DNA from: Microbacterium pygmaeum
Lineage (GTDB): Bacteria; Actinomycetota; Actinomycetes; Actinomycetales; Microbacteriaceae
DNA length: 64,000 nucleotides
Direction of reading: 5' to 3'
Assembly: GCF_900100885.1 (NCBI RefSeq)
Contig: NZ_LT629692.1
Coordinates: 1,612,001 to 1,676,000, forward strand
Shown: in pieces, positions 8,375 through 16,147 of the stretch
Position numbering within the stretch: the stretch's first letter is position 1
Layout: each line of letters starts with the position of its first letter
Program-made: the position numbers and the translations under genes
The notes under the pieces: generated by a model
The model's database searches: none
Told to the model about the DNA's origin: nothing
The model's input: only the letters and a program-made list of their open reading frames with translations

Positions 8375-9376
8375 ATGGCGCGTCCGATCACTCTGTTCAC
8401 CGGTCAGTGGGCCGATCTGCCGTTCGAGGAGGTCGCGCGCCTGGCCGGCGACTGGGGGTATGACGGTTTGGAGATCGCGTGCTGGGGCGACCACCTCGAC
8501 GTGTCGCGCTGGGACGATGCGGAGTACGTGCAGTCGAGGCTGGACATCCTGGAGCGCAACGGGCTGAAGGTCTACACGATCTCGAACCACCTCACCGGTC
8601 AGGCGGTGTGCGATGACCCGATCGATGAGCGGCATCGCGACATCCTGTCCGACCGGGTGTGGGGCGACGGTGACCCCGAGGGCGTGCGCCGGCGCGCCGC
8701 GGAGGACATGAAGAACACGGCGCGGTTCGCCGCGAAGCTCGGCGTGAAGACGGTCGTCGGCTTCACCGGGTCGTCGATCTGGAAGGCGGTGGCGATGTTC
8801 CCGCCGGCGTCGGACGAGTTCCTCGCCCGCGGGTATCAGGACTTCGCCGACCGCTGGAACCCGATCCTGGATGTGTTCGAGGAGGTCGGGGTTCGGTTCG
8901 CGCTCGAGGTGCATCCGTCCGAGATCGCGTACGACTACTGGTCCGCGAAGGACACGCTCGAGGCGATCGGGCACCGGAAGAGCTTCGGGTTCAACCTGGA
9001 CCCGTCGCATTTCGTGTGGCAGCAGCTGGACTACGTCGCGTTCGCGTTGGATTTCGCCGAGCACATCTTCCACGTGCACGTGAAGGAATCGATCACCAAC
9101 CTGGACGGCCGCAACGGGGTGCTCGGGTCGCACCGGCCCTGGGCCGACCCGCGGCGCGGGTGGACGTTCGTCTCGACCGGACACGGCCAGGTGCGGTGGG
9201 AGCCGCTGTTCCGCGCGCTGAATGCGATCGGCTACACCGGACCCACCAGTGTGGAGTGGGAGGACGCCGGCATGGACCGCCTCATCGGCGCCCCCGAAGC
9301 CCTCGCCTACGTCCGCAAGCTCGCAGCGATCACGCCGCCCGACGCCGCGTTCGACGCCGCCTTCTCCACCAAGTAG
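8375..9376 (+). CDS. Sugar phosphate isomerase/epimerase-like TIM barrel
   Basis: 333-residue AP endonuclease 2/xylose isomerase-like TIM barrel. Candidate metal ligands are seen in VRFALEVHPSE, FGFNLDPSHFVWQ, HIFHVHVKES and SVEWEDAGM. I chose ATG 8375 because GGAAGAGGGAG precedes it; the in-frame ATG at 8354 lies upstream of that ribosome site. Located 37 nt after the dehydrogenase, so one operon. IolE/IolH- and IolI-like enzymes share this fold, which suggests a dehydration or isomerisation step after oxidation of the substrate. Confidence 0.9.
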   Translation: MARPITLFTGQWADLPFEEVARLAGDWGYDGLEIACWGDHLDVSRWDDAEYVQSRLDILERNGLKVYTISNHLTGQAVCDDPIDERHRDILSDRVWGDGDPEGVRRRAAEDMKNTARFAAKLGVKTVVGFTGSSIWKAVAMFPPASDEFLARGYQDFADRWNPILDVFEEVGVRFALEVHPSEIAYDYWSAKDTLEAIGHRKSFGFNLDPSHFVWQQLDYVAFALDFAEHIFHVHVKESITNLDGRNGVLGSHRPWADPRRGWTFVSTGHGQVRWEPLFRALNAIGYTGPTSVEWEDAGMDRLIGAPEALAYVRKLAAITPPDAAFDAAFSTK

Positions 9377-9412
9377 CGCGTCAGCGGACAGCGCTGGTCA
9401 GCGGCGTCGCGC

Positions 9413-9494
9413 CGAGTGCACGGCCTGCACACGGCCGCCAGGCCGTGCACTCGCGGTCAGGCCGTGCACTCGCGGTCAGGCCGTGCACTCGCGT
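9413..9494. repeat. GAGTGCACG hairpin with 19-bp tandem copies
   Basis: Perfect 15-bp inverted repeat (CGAGTGCACGGCCTG 9413-9427, complement 9439-9453), forming a hairpin between two convergent genes. The right arm then repeats: the 19-bp unit CAGGCCGTGCACTCGCGGT occurs at 9439, 9458 and (partly) 9477. The same core word recurs at 13017 and 14212-14294. Probably a bidirectional terminator grown by slippage. Confidence 0.75.
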
Positions 9495-9501
9495 GCGCGC
9501 G

Positions 9502-9996
9502 TCAGCGGGCAGCGCTTGTCGTCGGCTCCGGCGCGACTGCGGGCGTGGTGCCGGATGAGAGCGCGTGCAGCAACTGGGTCAGATTCTGGATGTCGTCGAC
9601 CGACCATTCGGCGAGGGTGTGCAGGAGCGTACGCTCCTGCGGTGTGCGAGCGGCGTCGAGTCGTTCGAGTCCGAGCGCAGTCGGGGACAGCAGGCTCGAC
9701 CTGCCGTCTTCGGGGTCAGGGGTGCGCTGGATGAAACCGAGATCCTCGAGGTAGCGGACGGTCCGGCTGATCTGCCCTTTGTCCATCATCAGGCTCTCGG
9801 CGAGCGAGGACAGCGTGATGCTCTCGCGACGCACGATGGTCGTGAACACCTTGTATGCCCCTGGGAGCATGCCGGGGCTCAGCCGATCGGCGTTCTCGCC
9901 GATGATACGGCGGAATCGCGTGATCAGCTCCCCGAACTCGGCCTCGAGGGCGCGCACCGCGGTGGTGCGCGCCTCGAGGTTCTCGCTTGCCGGCAT
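9502..9996 (-). CDS. MarR-family transcriptional regulator
   Basis: 164-residue winged-helix repressor. The recognition region is SLAESLMMDKGQISRTVRYLEDLGFIQRTPDPEDGRSS (about residues 63-100), with long N- and C-terminal helices for dimerisation. It starts 9 nt after the efflux transporter gene on the same strand, so it is the second gene of that operon. It most likely represses the operon through the three palindromes at 11773-11834, giving substrate-induced efflux. Confidence 0.9.
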   Translation of the reverse strand: MPASENLEARTTAVRALEAEFGELITRFRRIIGENADRLSPGMLPGAYKVFTTIVRRESITLSSLAESLMMDKGQISRTVRYLEDLGFIQRTPDPEDGRSSLLSPTALGLERLDAARTPQERTLLHTLAEWSVDDIQNLTQLLHALSSGTTPAVAPEPTTSAAR

Positions 9997-10005
9997 GATC
10001 CGAGC

Positions 10006-11712
10006 CTAACGATCCGACTCGGTGGTCTTGCGGGACTCGGCGGGTGCGGCATCCGTCGTCGGGATCGCGCCCGTCGCGCTCAGCGATTCCATCGCCTCGG
10101 GGACCGACACCGTCGCGAAGTCGGCCTCGGCGGCGTGCAGCCGCTCGCTGGTGGTCATCCTCGTCAGCGGCTTGTTCGGCAGGAAGACGATCGCGATCAG
10201 GCTGAGGATCGCGAACGGCACCGCGATCAGGAAGGAGTGCGAGATTCCCTGCGCGTAGATGTCTTCGAACACCACACGAAGCGCCTGCGGCATCGCCGAG
10301 ACCTGCGGGATCGTGCCGGAAGAGAGCTGGTCGGTCCACTTCTGCGCCTCGGTGCCGAGGCTGGCCAGGGCAGCGCCCAAGTCGTCCCTGCGCTCCGCGA
10401 TCAGCTCGGTGACCTTCGTGGCCAGCGCCGCGCCCATCACCGACACGCCGATGGTGCCGCCGAGGCTGCGGAAGAAGGTGACTCCGGAGCTTGCGACGCC
10501 GATCTTCGACGGTTCGGTGGTGTTCTGCACGACCAGGACCAGGTTCTGCATCGTCATGCCGACGCCGGCACCCAGCAAGAACATGTAGAGCGAAACCAGG
10601 GCGAAGTTGGTGTCGTAGTGGATCGTCGACAGCAGGAAGGAGCCGGCGATCAGGAGCACACCGCCCACGATCAGGAACGGCTTCCAGCGGCCGAACTTCG
10701 TAATGAGCGCGCCGACGCCGATGGAGGCGAGGAGGAGTCCGGCGATCATCGGGATCGTCATCACGCCGGCTTCGGTCGGCGTGGCGCCGCGGGCCAGCTG
10801 CATGAACTGACTGAGGAACACCGACGCGCCGAACATGGCGATGCCGGTGGCGATCGAGGCGATCACGGCGAGGGTGAAGGTCAGGTTGCGGAAGGTGGAC
10901 AGCGGAATGAGCGGCTCCTTGACGCGCAGCTCGACGACGATGAACAGCAGCGTCGCCAGTGCGGCGCCGCCGACCATCAGCACGGTCTGCAGGCTCCACC
11001 ACTCGAAGCTGTCGCCGGCCAGGCTGACCCAGATGAGCAGGGACGAGACGGCGGCCGACAGCAGGACGATGCCGAGATAGTCAATGCTCACCTTGCGCTT
11101 CGCGTGCGCAGGGACGTGCAGGGTGCGCTGAATGATGATCAGCGCGGCGATGGCGAAGGGCAGTGCGACATAGAAGTTCCAGCGCCAGCCGAGGGTGTCG
11201 GTGATCACACCGCCCAGCAGCGGTCCGCCGACGGTCGCGACGGCCATCACGGCGCCGAACAGACCCATATAGCGGCCGCGCTCGCGCGGGCTGATGATGT
11301 CGGCCATGAGCACCTGGCTGAGGGCGGCCAGGCCGCCGGCGCCGATGCCCTGCACGGCGCGGAACGCGATGAGGGTCGTGGTGTCCTGCGAGAAGCCGGC
11401 GGCGGCCGTCGCGAGGACGAAGATCACGATGGCCAGCTGGAACAGCAGCTTGCGGTTGACCAGGTCGGCGAGCTTGCCCCAGATGGGGGTCGAGATCGCG
11501 GTGGTCAGCAGCGTCGCGGTGACAACCCATGTGAAGGCGGTCTGGTCGCCGTTCAGGTCGTGGATGATGACGGGCAGCGACGTCGAGACGACGGTCGAGG
11601 CGAGCATCGAGACGAACATGCCCAGGAGCAGACCGGACAGCGCCTCGAGCACCTGACGCTGGGTCATCTTGGGCTTGACGAGATCCTCGGGCGTGGAGGA
11701 AGGAGTTGACAT
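10006..11712 (-). CDS. MFS multidrug efflux transporter (DHA2, EmrB/QacA type)
   Basis: About 568 residues with ~14 predicted transmembrane segments, the number typical of DHA2 proton/drug antiporters. The family motif A region (IWGKLADLVNRKLLF) and motif C-like GGPLLGGVITDTLGWRW are visible. ATG 11712 is chosen because GAAGG precedes it and upstream codons run into the operator region. A ~60-residue hydrophilic C-terminal tail is rich in Ala/Thr. The promoter has TTGACA and TATAGT boxes and is covered by MarR-type palindromes. Exports drugs or toxic metabolites across the cytoplasmic membrane. Confidence 0.9.
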   Translation of the reverse strand: MSTPSSTPEDLVKPKMTQRQVLEALSGLLLGMFVSMLASTVVSTSLPVIIHDLNGDQTAFTWVVTATLLTTAISTPIWGKLADLVNRKLLFQLAIVIFVLATAAAGFSQDTTTLIAFRAVQGIGAGGLAALSQVLMADIISPRERGRYMGLFGAVMAVATVGGPLLGGVITDTLGWRWNFYVALPFAIAALIIIQRTLHVPAHAKRKVSIDYLGIVLLSAAVSSLLIWVSLAGDSFEWWSLQTVLMVGGAALATLLFIVVELRVKEPLIPLSTFRNLTFTLAVIASIATGIAMFGASVFLSQFMQLARGATPTEAGVMTIPMIAGLLLASIGVGALITKFGRWKPFLIVGGVLLIAGSFLLSTIHYDTNFALVSLYMFLLGAGVGMTMQNLVLVVQNTTEPSKIGVASSGVTFFRSLGGTIGVSVMGAALATKVTELIAERRDDLGAALASLGTEAQKWTDQLSSGTIPQVSAMPQALRVVFEDIYAQGISHSFLIAVPFAILSLIAIVFLPNKPLTRMTTSERLHAAEADFATVSVPEAMESLSATGAIPTTDAAPAESRKTTESDR

Positions 11713-11772
11713 GGAGAACCTTCGGAACAGAGCGGATGCGATTGAGACCGGCGGCGACGGCGGCGCGAGGAT

Positions 11773-11834
11773 GTTGACGCGGGTCAACAGTTGATCGAAG
11801 TCAACTATATGAATAACCGTTGATCCTTGTCAAC
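11773..11834 (-). promoter_or_regulatory. Promoter with three MarR-type operator palindromes
   Basis: On the minus strand TTGACA (11833-11828) and TATAGT (11809-11804) are separated by 18 bp, a near-consensus promoter. Three palindromes overlap it: GTTGA-N6-TCAAC (11819-11834) on the -35 box, AGTTGA-N6-TCAACT (11789-11806) on the -10 box, and GTTGAC-N4-GTCAAC (11773-11788) just downstream of the start point. All share the TTGA/TCAA half-site expected for a MarR dimer. Confidence 0.8.
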
Positions 11835-11847
11835 AATTCCCGCGACA

Positions 11848-12246
11848 TCAATCCAAATCGAGTTCGATCCGCGGATGCTGGGCGAAGACGTCCAGCACGA
11901 TGTCGAAGTACGTCGGCCCGGCCCCCGCCTCGAGGTCGGCCAACAGCCGGGCGAAATGGTCCGTGCGGAACAGGTCGGGCCGGCGCAGCTTCTCGCGGTA
12001 GTACCCGGCTGTCGCCTGCGCGCCGAGCGCGGCGCGGCTGTGGGCGGAATGGCGCCAGCGGACGCGCACGGATTCCCCGGCCTCGAGCGCACCGAGCGTT
12101 CCGTAGCCGCCGTACAGCAGATCGTTCAGCGCGTCCAGGCTCGGCCCGAGCTGCCAGTCCTCGCCGACCATGAACACCCGGTTGATCTCGTCGTAGAACG
12201 AGTCGATGCCCTCGACCGCCGAACCGTCGATCGTGAGCGTGGTCAC
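11848..12246 (-). CDS. Barstar-family protein (ribonuclease inhibitor-like)
   Basis: 132 residues. The first ~55 (TIDGSAVEGIDSFYDEINR...LDALNDLLYGGYG) match the barstar fold, in which an acidic helix plugs a barnase-type RNase active site. The ~70-residue C-terminal extension is longer than classical barstar (about 90 aa). The start is GTG with only a weak ribosome site, 15 nt after the YqaJ gene stop. No barnase gene is adjacent, so it is either an orphan immunity protein or has another partner. Confidence 0.75.
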   Translation of the reverse strand: MTTLTIDGSAVEGIDSFYDEINRVFMVGEDWQLGPSLDALNDLLYGGYGTLGALEAGESVRVRWRHSAHSRAALGAQATAGYYREKLRRPDLFRTDHFARLLADLEAGAGPTYFDIVLDVFAQHPRIELDLD

Positions 12247-12261
12247 GGGTGACCCTGCGCC

Positions 12262-12924
12262 TCAGTCGGCCAGTGCCAGTGCGCGGAAGGGCTGACGTGG
12301 GGCGACGGGCGGCGGCATCCGCTGTTCGGACTGCGCAGGCCGCGCGGTCGTGCGTCGGTGAAGCTCGTCGATCAGGGCTGTCGCGAGACCGACGAGCTTG
12401 CCGATCTCGGCGTCGTCGCGATCGACCCAGGCGCACCGTGGCTCATCGCCGACCGGCACGAACGCGTCGTGCTGCTCCCACGCGACGAGGGTCCGCTCCG
12501 CGCCGAGGACGTGCTGCTGCCACCAGACCTGCCGCAGATACGACCGCGGAATGCTGCGCCACGACTTGTTGGTGGTCTTGATCTCGCACAGGATGACGCG
12601 GCCGGACGCGTCGACCACGACACCATCGGGTGTGGCGAGATGCCGCTTCTCGATGACCGCGTGGAAAAGGGCGCTCGAAGGCAGGATGCCGTGCGTCGCC
12701 GCCACCCAGCGGGCGATCTCCGGCTCGCGGACTCGGCCGTGCTGCGTGTAGGCGTTCCCGGAGAACCCCGAGCCCATCAGCTTGGCGTCGGCGGCCTTGG
12801 CGATCGCGTTCGCGGACGTCAGGGTCGCGACGTCGGTCGCGGTGATCCCGCGGGAGCGCGCCCGCACCCACGCGACGCGGTCGCGGGAGTCCGCGACGAT
12901 GCGGGCGGCGAGTTCGGGGGTCAC
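12262..12924 (-). CDS. YqaJ-family exonuclease/recombinase-like protein
   Basis: 220-residue PD-(D/E)XK nuclease of the YqaJ/lambda-exonuclease group. Visible elements are GITATDVATL at the N-terminus, YTQHGRVREPEIARWV carrying the conserved His/Glu, TPDGVVVDASG with the catalytic Asp, and ILCEIKTT with the E-x-K pair. In phages these proteins resect double-stranded DNA for annealing-type recombination. No beta/RecT protein is nearby, and chromosomal stand-alone copies are common in Microbacteriaceae. The Pro/Arg-rich last 25 residues look disordered. Confidence 0.8.
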   Translation of the reverse strand: MTPELAARIVADSRDRVAWVRARSRGITATDVATLTSANAIAKAADAKLMGSGFSGNAYTQHGRVREPEIARWVAATHGILPSSALFHAVIEKRHLATPDGVVVDASGRVILCEIKTTNKSWRSIPRSYLRQVWWQQHVLGAERTLVAWEQHDAFVPVGDEPRCAWVDRDDAEIGKLVGLATALIDELHRRTTARPAQSEQRMPPPVAPRQPFRALALAD

Positions 12925-13153
12925 GATTCGAGGCTAACCCCGCGGCGCGACATCCCCCACCCGCGACATGCCCCGCCGGCGAGCCGCTGCCAGCGCGCGA
13001 GCGGACGGCTTCTCCGCGAGTGCACGGCACGGCGGCCGTATCGACGCCATGCTCTCGGCGGCAAGTCGCGCATTGGTGGATTCGACGGCTCCTCCCCAGG
13101 GCGAGTGGGTGGGGAGATGTCCACGAAGAGGGAAGCGCGCGGCACTGCAGGAA

Positions 13154-13174
13154 CCCCAGCGCCGGATGCTGGGG
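13154..13174 (+). promoter_or_regulatory. Hairpin immediately before a start codon
   Basis: CCCCAGC (13154-13160) pairs with GCTGGGG (13168-13174), one base before the ATG at 13176. The stem would include the region where a ribosome site must lie. The 251-bp gap 12925-13175 otherwise holds one copy of the GAGTGCACG word (13017) and no gene I can support. Confidence 0.4.
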
Positions 13175-13175
13175 C

Positions 13176-14156
13176 ATGCGCCGCGTCGTCACCGTGTCAG
13201 ACCTCGATCCGCTGATCCGGTCGCGGCGGATGCTCCGCGAGAGCGGCTGGACCGAACGCGCGATCGACGCCGCGCGACGCGCGGGGCGGTTGGTCGCCGT
13301 TCGCCGTGGCTGGTTCATGGATGCCGACGACGTCGCCGACCTGTGGCCCGAGGGTCGGCATCTCGCGCACGTGATCGCCGTCTCGAGAGACGCTGCGAAC
13401 GGCGCGGTAGCCTCCTATGCGTCGGCCGGGGTGCTGTGGGGGTTGCCGCTGTACCGGTATCGTCCGACGCGCGTGCACCTCACGACCGAGTACCCGACGC
13501 GCGTCTCGAGCGGGCGAGATGTGCTTCGGCATCTGGAGCCGCTCCCCGACAGCGACATCGTGGTCCGGGACGGCGTCCGCTGCACGTCGCTCCAGCGGAC
13601 GGTCTTCGACATGATCCGCTCGCTCGGACCCGAGGCGGCCATCGCGTGCGCCGACGCGGGCGAGCGTCGATTCGCGTTGCAGGGACGGATCTGGGACGCG
13701 GATGCCGTCGCGCACTGGCGGAGGAGCCTGCACGGTCGTGTCGATGCGGCTGCGGGCGCCCGCGGGGTGAAGCAGGCACGCCGGATCGCCGCCTTCGCCG
13801 ACGGCCTGGCGCAGCTGCCGGGGGAGAGTGTGAGCCGGCTCCAGCTGGTCCGCCTGGGATTCGCGGTGCCCGAGCTGCAGGTGCCCGTCCCGAAGCCCAC
13901 CGGTGGCGACTACTTCGTGGACTTCGGGTTGCGCGAGGTCCGCGCATTCGGCGAGTTCGACGGGCAGGACAAGTACCTCGACGAGGCGATGCGTCGGGGG
14001 GTGTCGCTGGAGACCGTGCTGCTCGAGGAGAAGCGCCGGGAGGACTGGATCCGAGGAACCACGCAATGGCGGTTCGCGCGGTGGGGCTCCGAGCACTGCG
14101 TCACAGCAGCCGCCCTCGCATCGAGGTTGGCTGGTTTCGGCATCCGACCTCCGTGA
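13176..14156 (+). CDS. AbiEi/DUF559-like protein (winged helix plus nuclease-like domain)
   Basis: 326 residues. The N-terminal ~50 residues resemble the winged helix of AbiEi-type antitoxins (ERAIDAARRAGRLVAVRRGWFMDADD). A middle region follows (ASAGVLWGLPLYRYRPTRVHLTT), and the C-terminal part has VRAFGEFDGQDKYLDEAMRR, the EFDG-K pattern of VSR/DUF559-like nuclease folds. Such proteins are numerous in actinobacteria, often annotated as type IV toxin-antitoxin proteins without a nearby toxin. None is visible here either. I took ATG 13176; the open frame upstream has no family similarity. Function uncertain. Confidence 0.75.
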   Translation: MRRVVTVSDLDPLIRSRRMLRESGWTERAIDAARRAGRLVAVRRGWFMDADDVADLWPEGRHLAHVIAVSRDAANGAVASYASAGVLWGLPLYRYRPTRVHLTTEYPTRVSSGRDVLRHLEPLPDSDIVVRDGVRCTSLQRTVFDMIRSLGPEAAIACADAGERRFALQGRIWDADAVAHWRRSLHGRVDAAAGARGVKQARRIAAFADGLAQLPGESVSRLQLVRLGFAVPELQVPVPKPTGGDYFVDFGLREVRAFGEFDGQDKYLDEAMRRGVSLETVLLEEKRREDWIRGTTQWRFARWGSEHCVTAAALASRLAGFGIRPP

Positions 14157-14160
14157 CGCC

Positions 14161-14294
14161 CGCGGGTGCTGAACACTCGCGGGTGCTGAACACCCGCGAG
14201 TGCCGAACGCCCACGAGTGCACGACCTCATTGCGAGTGCACGACTTCGCACCTGCACGAAGGTCGTGCGCTCGCGGGCAAGCCGTGCACTCGCG
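14161..14294. repeat. 17-bp degenerate tandem repeats and hairpin of the GAGTGCACG family
   Basis: Between convergent genes, units of 17 bp follow one another: CGCGGGTGCTGAACACT (14161), a copy ending ACC (14178), CGCGAGTGCCGAACGCC (14195), then CACGAGTGCACGACCTC (14212). From 14232 GCGAGTGCACGAC pairs with GTCGTGCGCTCGC (ending 14274), a long near-perfect hairpin, and another inverse copy GCCGTGCACTCGCG lies at 14281-14294. Likely a bidirectional terminator. Confidence 0.7.
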
Positions 14295-14310
14295 AAACGA
14301 GGAGCGCGGG

Positions 14311-14712
14311 TCAGAAGCCGGCGACGCCCGCTTCGGCGACGGAGTGGTCCTGCTCGCCGGAACCGCCGCTGACGCCGACGGCGCCGACGACCTCGCCGTC
14401 GCGGGACAGCGGGATGCCGCCCGCGAAGATCGCGACCTTGCCGCCGTTGGTGTTCTGGATGCCGAAGAACTGCTGTCCCGGCTGCGAATTGTCGCCGAGA
14501 TCCTTCGTGGAGATGTCGAACGCCTTCGAGGTCCACGCCTTGTTGATCGAGATGTTGACGCTGCCGATCCATGCGCCGTCTTGGCGGACGTGGGCGACGA
14601 GGTTGCCGCCGGCGTCCACGACGGCGATGTTCATCGGCTGGCCGATCTCGGTGGCCTTCTTCTCGGCGGCGGCGATGATGCGGCGGGCGTCTTCGAGCGT
14701 GATGCTGGTCAT
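14311..14712 (-). CDS. GlcG/HbpS-family heme-binding-like protein
   Basis: 133 residues, DUF336/HbpS fold. It begins MTSITLEDARRIIAAAEKKA and carries IAVVDAGGNLVAHVRQDGAW, FGIQNTNGGKVAIFAGGIPL and VGAVGVSGGSGEQD, all standard for the family. Members bind heme or corrinoid, or act as accessory proteins in glycol/alcohol oxidation loci. AGAGGAG lies 9 nt before ATG 14712, which excludes the open Thr/Pro-rich upstream frame. It is the second gene after the formaldehyde dehydrogenase on the same strand, consistent with a C1 or alcohol oxidation role. Confidence 0.88.
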   Translation of the reverse strand: MTSITLEDARRIIAAAEKKATEIGQPMNIAVVDAGGNLVAHVRQDGAWIGSVNISINKAWTSKAFDISTKDLGDNSQPGQQFFGIQNTNGGKVAIFAGGIPLSRDGEVVGAVGVSGGSGEQDHSVAEAGVAGF

Positions 14713-14727
14713 GGTCGTACTCCTCTT

Positions 14728-14802
14728 ATCGGGGTGGGTGATGGTAGCGGGGTGGTTGGTGGTACCGGGGCGGGTGGTGGTGGTATCGGGGTGGGTGGTG
14801 GT
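14728..14802. repeat. G-rich 18-bp tandem repeat between fdhA and HbpS-like gene
   Basis: Four units of consensus ANCGGGGTGGGTGRTGGT at 14728, 14746, 14764 (21 bp) and 14785. The plus strand has four GGGG/GGG clusters at regular spacing, able to form G-quadruplexes in DNA; the transcribed mRNA from this operon is the C-rich strand. Unit lengths are multiples of three and the frame stays open, but the ribosome site lies after the repeat. Confidence 0.75.
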
Positions 14803-16022
14803 CAGGCGGCGATGTAGCCGTTGGGGTTCAGCACATACTTCGTCGCGGCGCCCGCGTCGAACTCGGCGTAACCCTGAGGTGCCTCGTCGAGCGTGATCGC
14901 CTTGGCGTTGACGGCGTCGGCGATGTGGACCCTGTCGTGCAGGATCGCCATCATGAGCTGCCGGTTGTACCGCATGACCGGGCACTGGCCGGTGGTGAAC
15001 GAGAGCGATTTCGCCCAGCCGGTGCCGAGGCTGATCGAAAGCGAGCCGACCTTCGCCGCATCGTCGACCGCGCCGGGATCGCCGGTGACGTACAGACCGG
15101 GGATGCCGATCGCACCGCCCGCGGCCGTGACGCTCATCAGCGAGTTCAGCACCGTCGCCGGCGCCTCCTTCGCGTGGGCGCCATGCCCCTCGCTGCGCGC
15201 CTCGAAACCCACGGCGTCCACCGCGGAATCCACCTCGGGCACGCCCAGGAGCTGCTCCAGCTGATCCGGCACGGATCCTGCACCGACGTTGACGGTCTCG
15301 CATCCGAAGCTGCGGGCCTGAGCCAGGCGGTCCTCGTTGAGGTCGCCGACGACCACGACGGCCGCACCGAGCAGCTGCGCGCCGGCAGCCGCGGCAAGGC
15401 CAACCGGTCCGGCGCCGGCGATGTACACCGTCGAGCCGACGCCGACCCCCGCGGTGACAGCGCCGTGGAATCCGGTCGGGAAGATGTCGGAGAGCATCGC
15501 CAGGTCGAGGATCTTCTCCAGCGCCTGGTCGCGGTCCGGGAATTTCAGCAGATTCCAGTCCGCATATGGCACCAGCACGTACTCGGCCTGTCCGCCGACC
15601 CATCCGCCCATGTCCACGTAGCCGTACGCGCTGCCCGGCCGGTCGGGATTGACGTTCAGGCAGATGCCGGTCTTGCCCTCCTTGCAGTTGCGGCAGCGGC
15701 CGCACGCGATGTTGAACGGCACCGAGACGATGTCGCCGACCTTGATGAATTCGACATCCGGCCCCGTCTCGACGACCTCACCGGTGATCTCGTGCCCGAG
15801 CACCAGTCCTTCCGGCGCGGTGGTCCGGCCGCGCACCATGTGCTGGTCCGACCCGCAGATGTTCGTCGCCACTGTGCGCAGGATCGCACCGTGCGGGATC
15901 TTCCGACCGATGTTCGCCGGATTCACGCCCGGTCCGTCGTGCAACTCGAAATCGGGGTAGTCGGTCTCGATGACCTTGACCACACCGGGTCCCTCATAGG
16001 CGACCGCCCTGTTCCCAGACAT
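14802..16022 (-). CDS. fdhA: Glutathione-independent formaldehyde dehydrogenase
   Basis: 406-residue zinc-dependent MDR of the PFDH type, which oxidises formaldehyde to formate with tightly bound NAD and no thiol cofactor. Seen: the N-terminal MSGNRAVAYEGPGVVKV typical of the family, catalytic zinc ligands in TNICGSDQH and GHEITGE, the structural zinc cluster CGRCRNCKEGKTGIC, and Rossmann loop GAGPVGLAAAAGAQLLG. A good ribosome site (AGGAAGGACGAGG) precedes ATG. It is transcribed divergently from a LuxR-type regulator across a region with a CTACCCG palindrome, suggesting formaldehyde- or alcohol-responsive control. Confidence 0.92.
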   Translation of the reverse strand: MSGNRAVAYEGPGVVKVIETDYPDFELHDGPGVNPANIGRKIPHGAILRTVATNICGSDQHMVRGRTTAPEGLVLGHEITGEVVETGPDVEFIKVGDIVSVPFNIACGRCRNCKEGKTGICLNVNPDRPGSAYGYVDMGGWVGGQAEYVLVPYADWNLLKFPDRDQALEKILDLAMLSDIFPTGFHGAVTAGVGVGSTVYIAGAGPVGLAAAAGAQLLGAAVVVVGDLNEDRLAQARSFGCETVNVGAGSVPDQLEQLLGVPEVDSAVDAVGFEARSEGHGAHAKEAPATVLNSLMSVTAAGGAIGIPGLYVTGDPGAVDDAAKVGSLSISLGTGWAKSLSFTTGQCPVMRYNRQLMMAILHDRVHIADAVNAKAITLDEAPQGYAEFDAGAATKYVLNPNGYIAA

Positions 16023-16112
16023 CCTCGTCCTTCCTCGCGCGACTCGTGCCGGCGCATTTCAAGCCTCCTCTTTCCGTCCGAGTCGTGCGATCCTCCCTCG
16101 GAGTCGTTGGTC

Positions 16113-16128
16113 CTACCCGAACGGGTAG
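16113..16128. promoter_or_regulatory. CTACCCG-AA-CGGGTAG operator candidate
   Basis: Perfect 7+2+7 palindrome in the divergent region between fdhA and the regulator gene, the size and symmetry expected for a dimeric LuxR/NarL-type HTH. It lies 91 bp from the fdhA start and 20 bp from the regulator start, so it could serve both activation and autoregulation. Confidence 0.6.
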
Positions 16129-16147
16129 TCCGCCGTAGGGTGTGGAT

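Noticed and set aside
9439..9494. CRISPR-like short repeats
   Set aside because: 19-bp units are directly adjacent with no spacers and form hairpins; no cas genes.
9565..11709. Long plus-strand ORF of 714 residues
   Set aside because: Mirror frame of the MFS transporter and MarR genes; sequence is Glu/Gly/Arg/Asp-rich without domains.
14713..14802. Thr/Pro-rich N-terminal extension of the HbpS-like protein
   Set aside because: Frame is open, but the ribosome site AGAGGAG lies after the repeat and the family starts at 14712.
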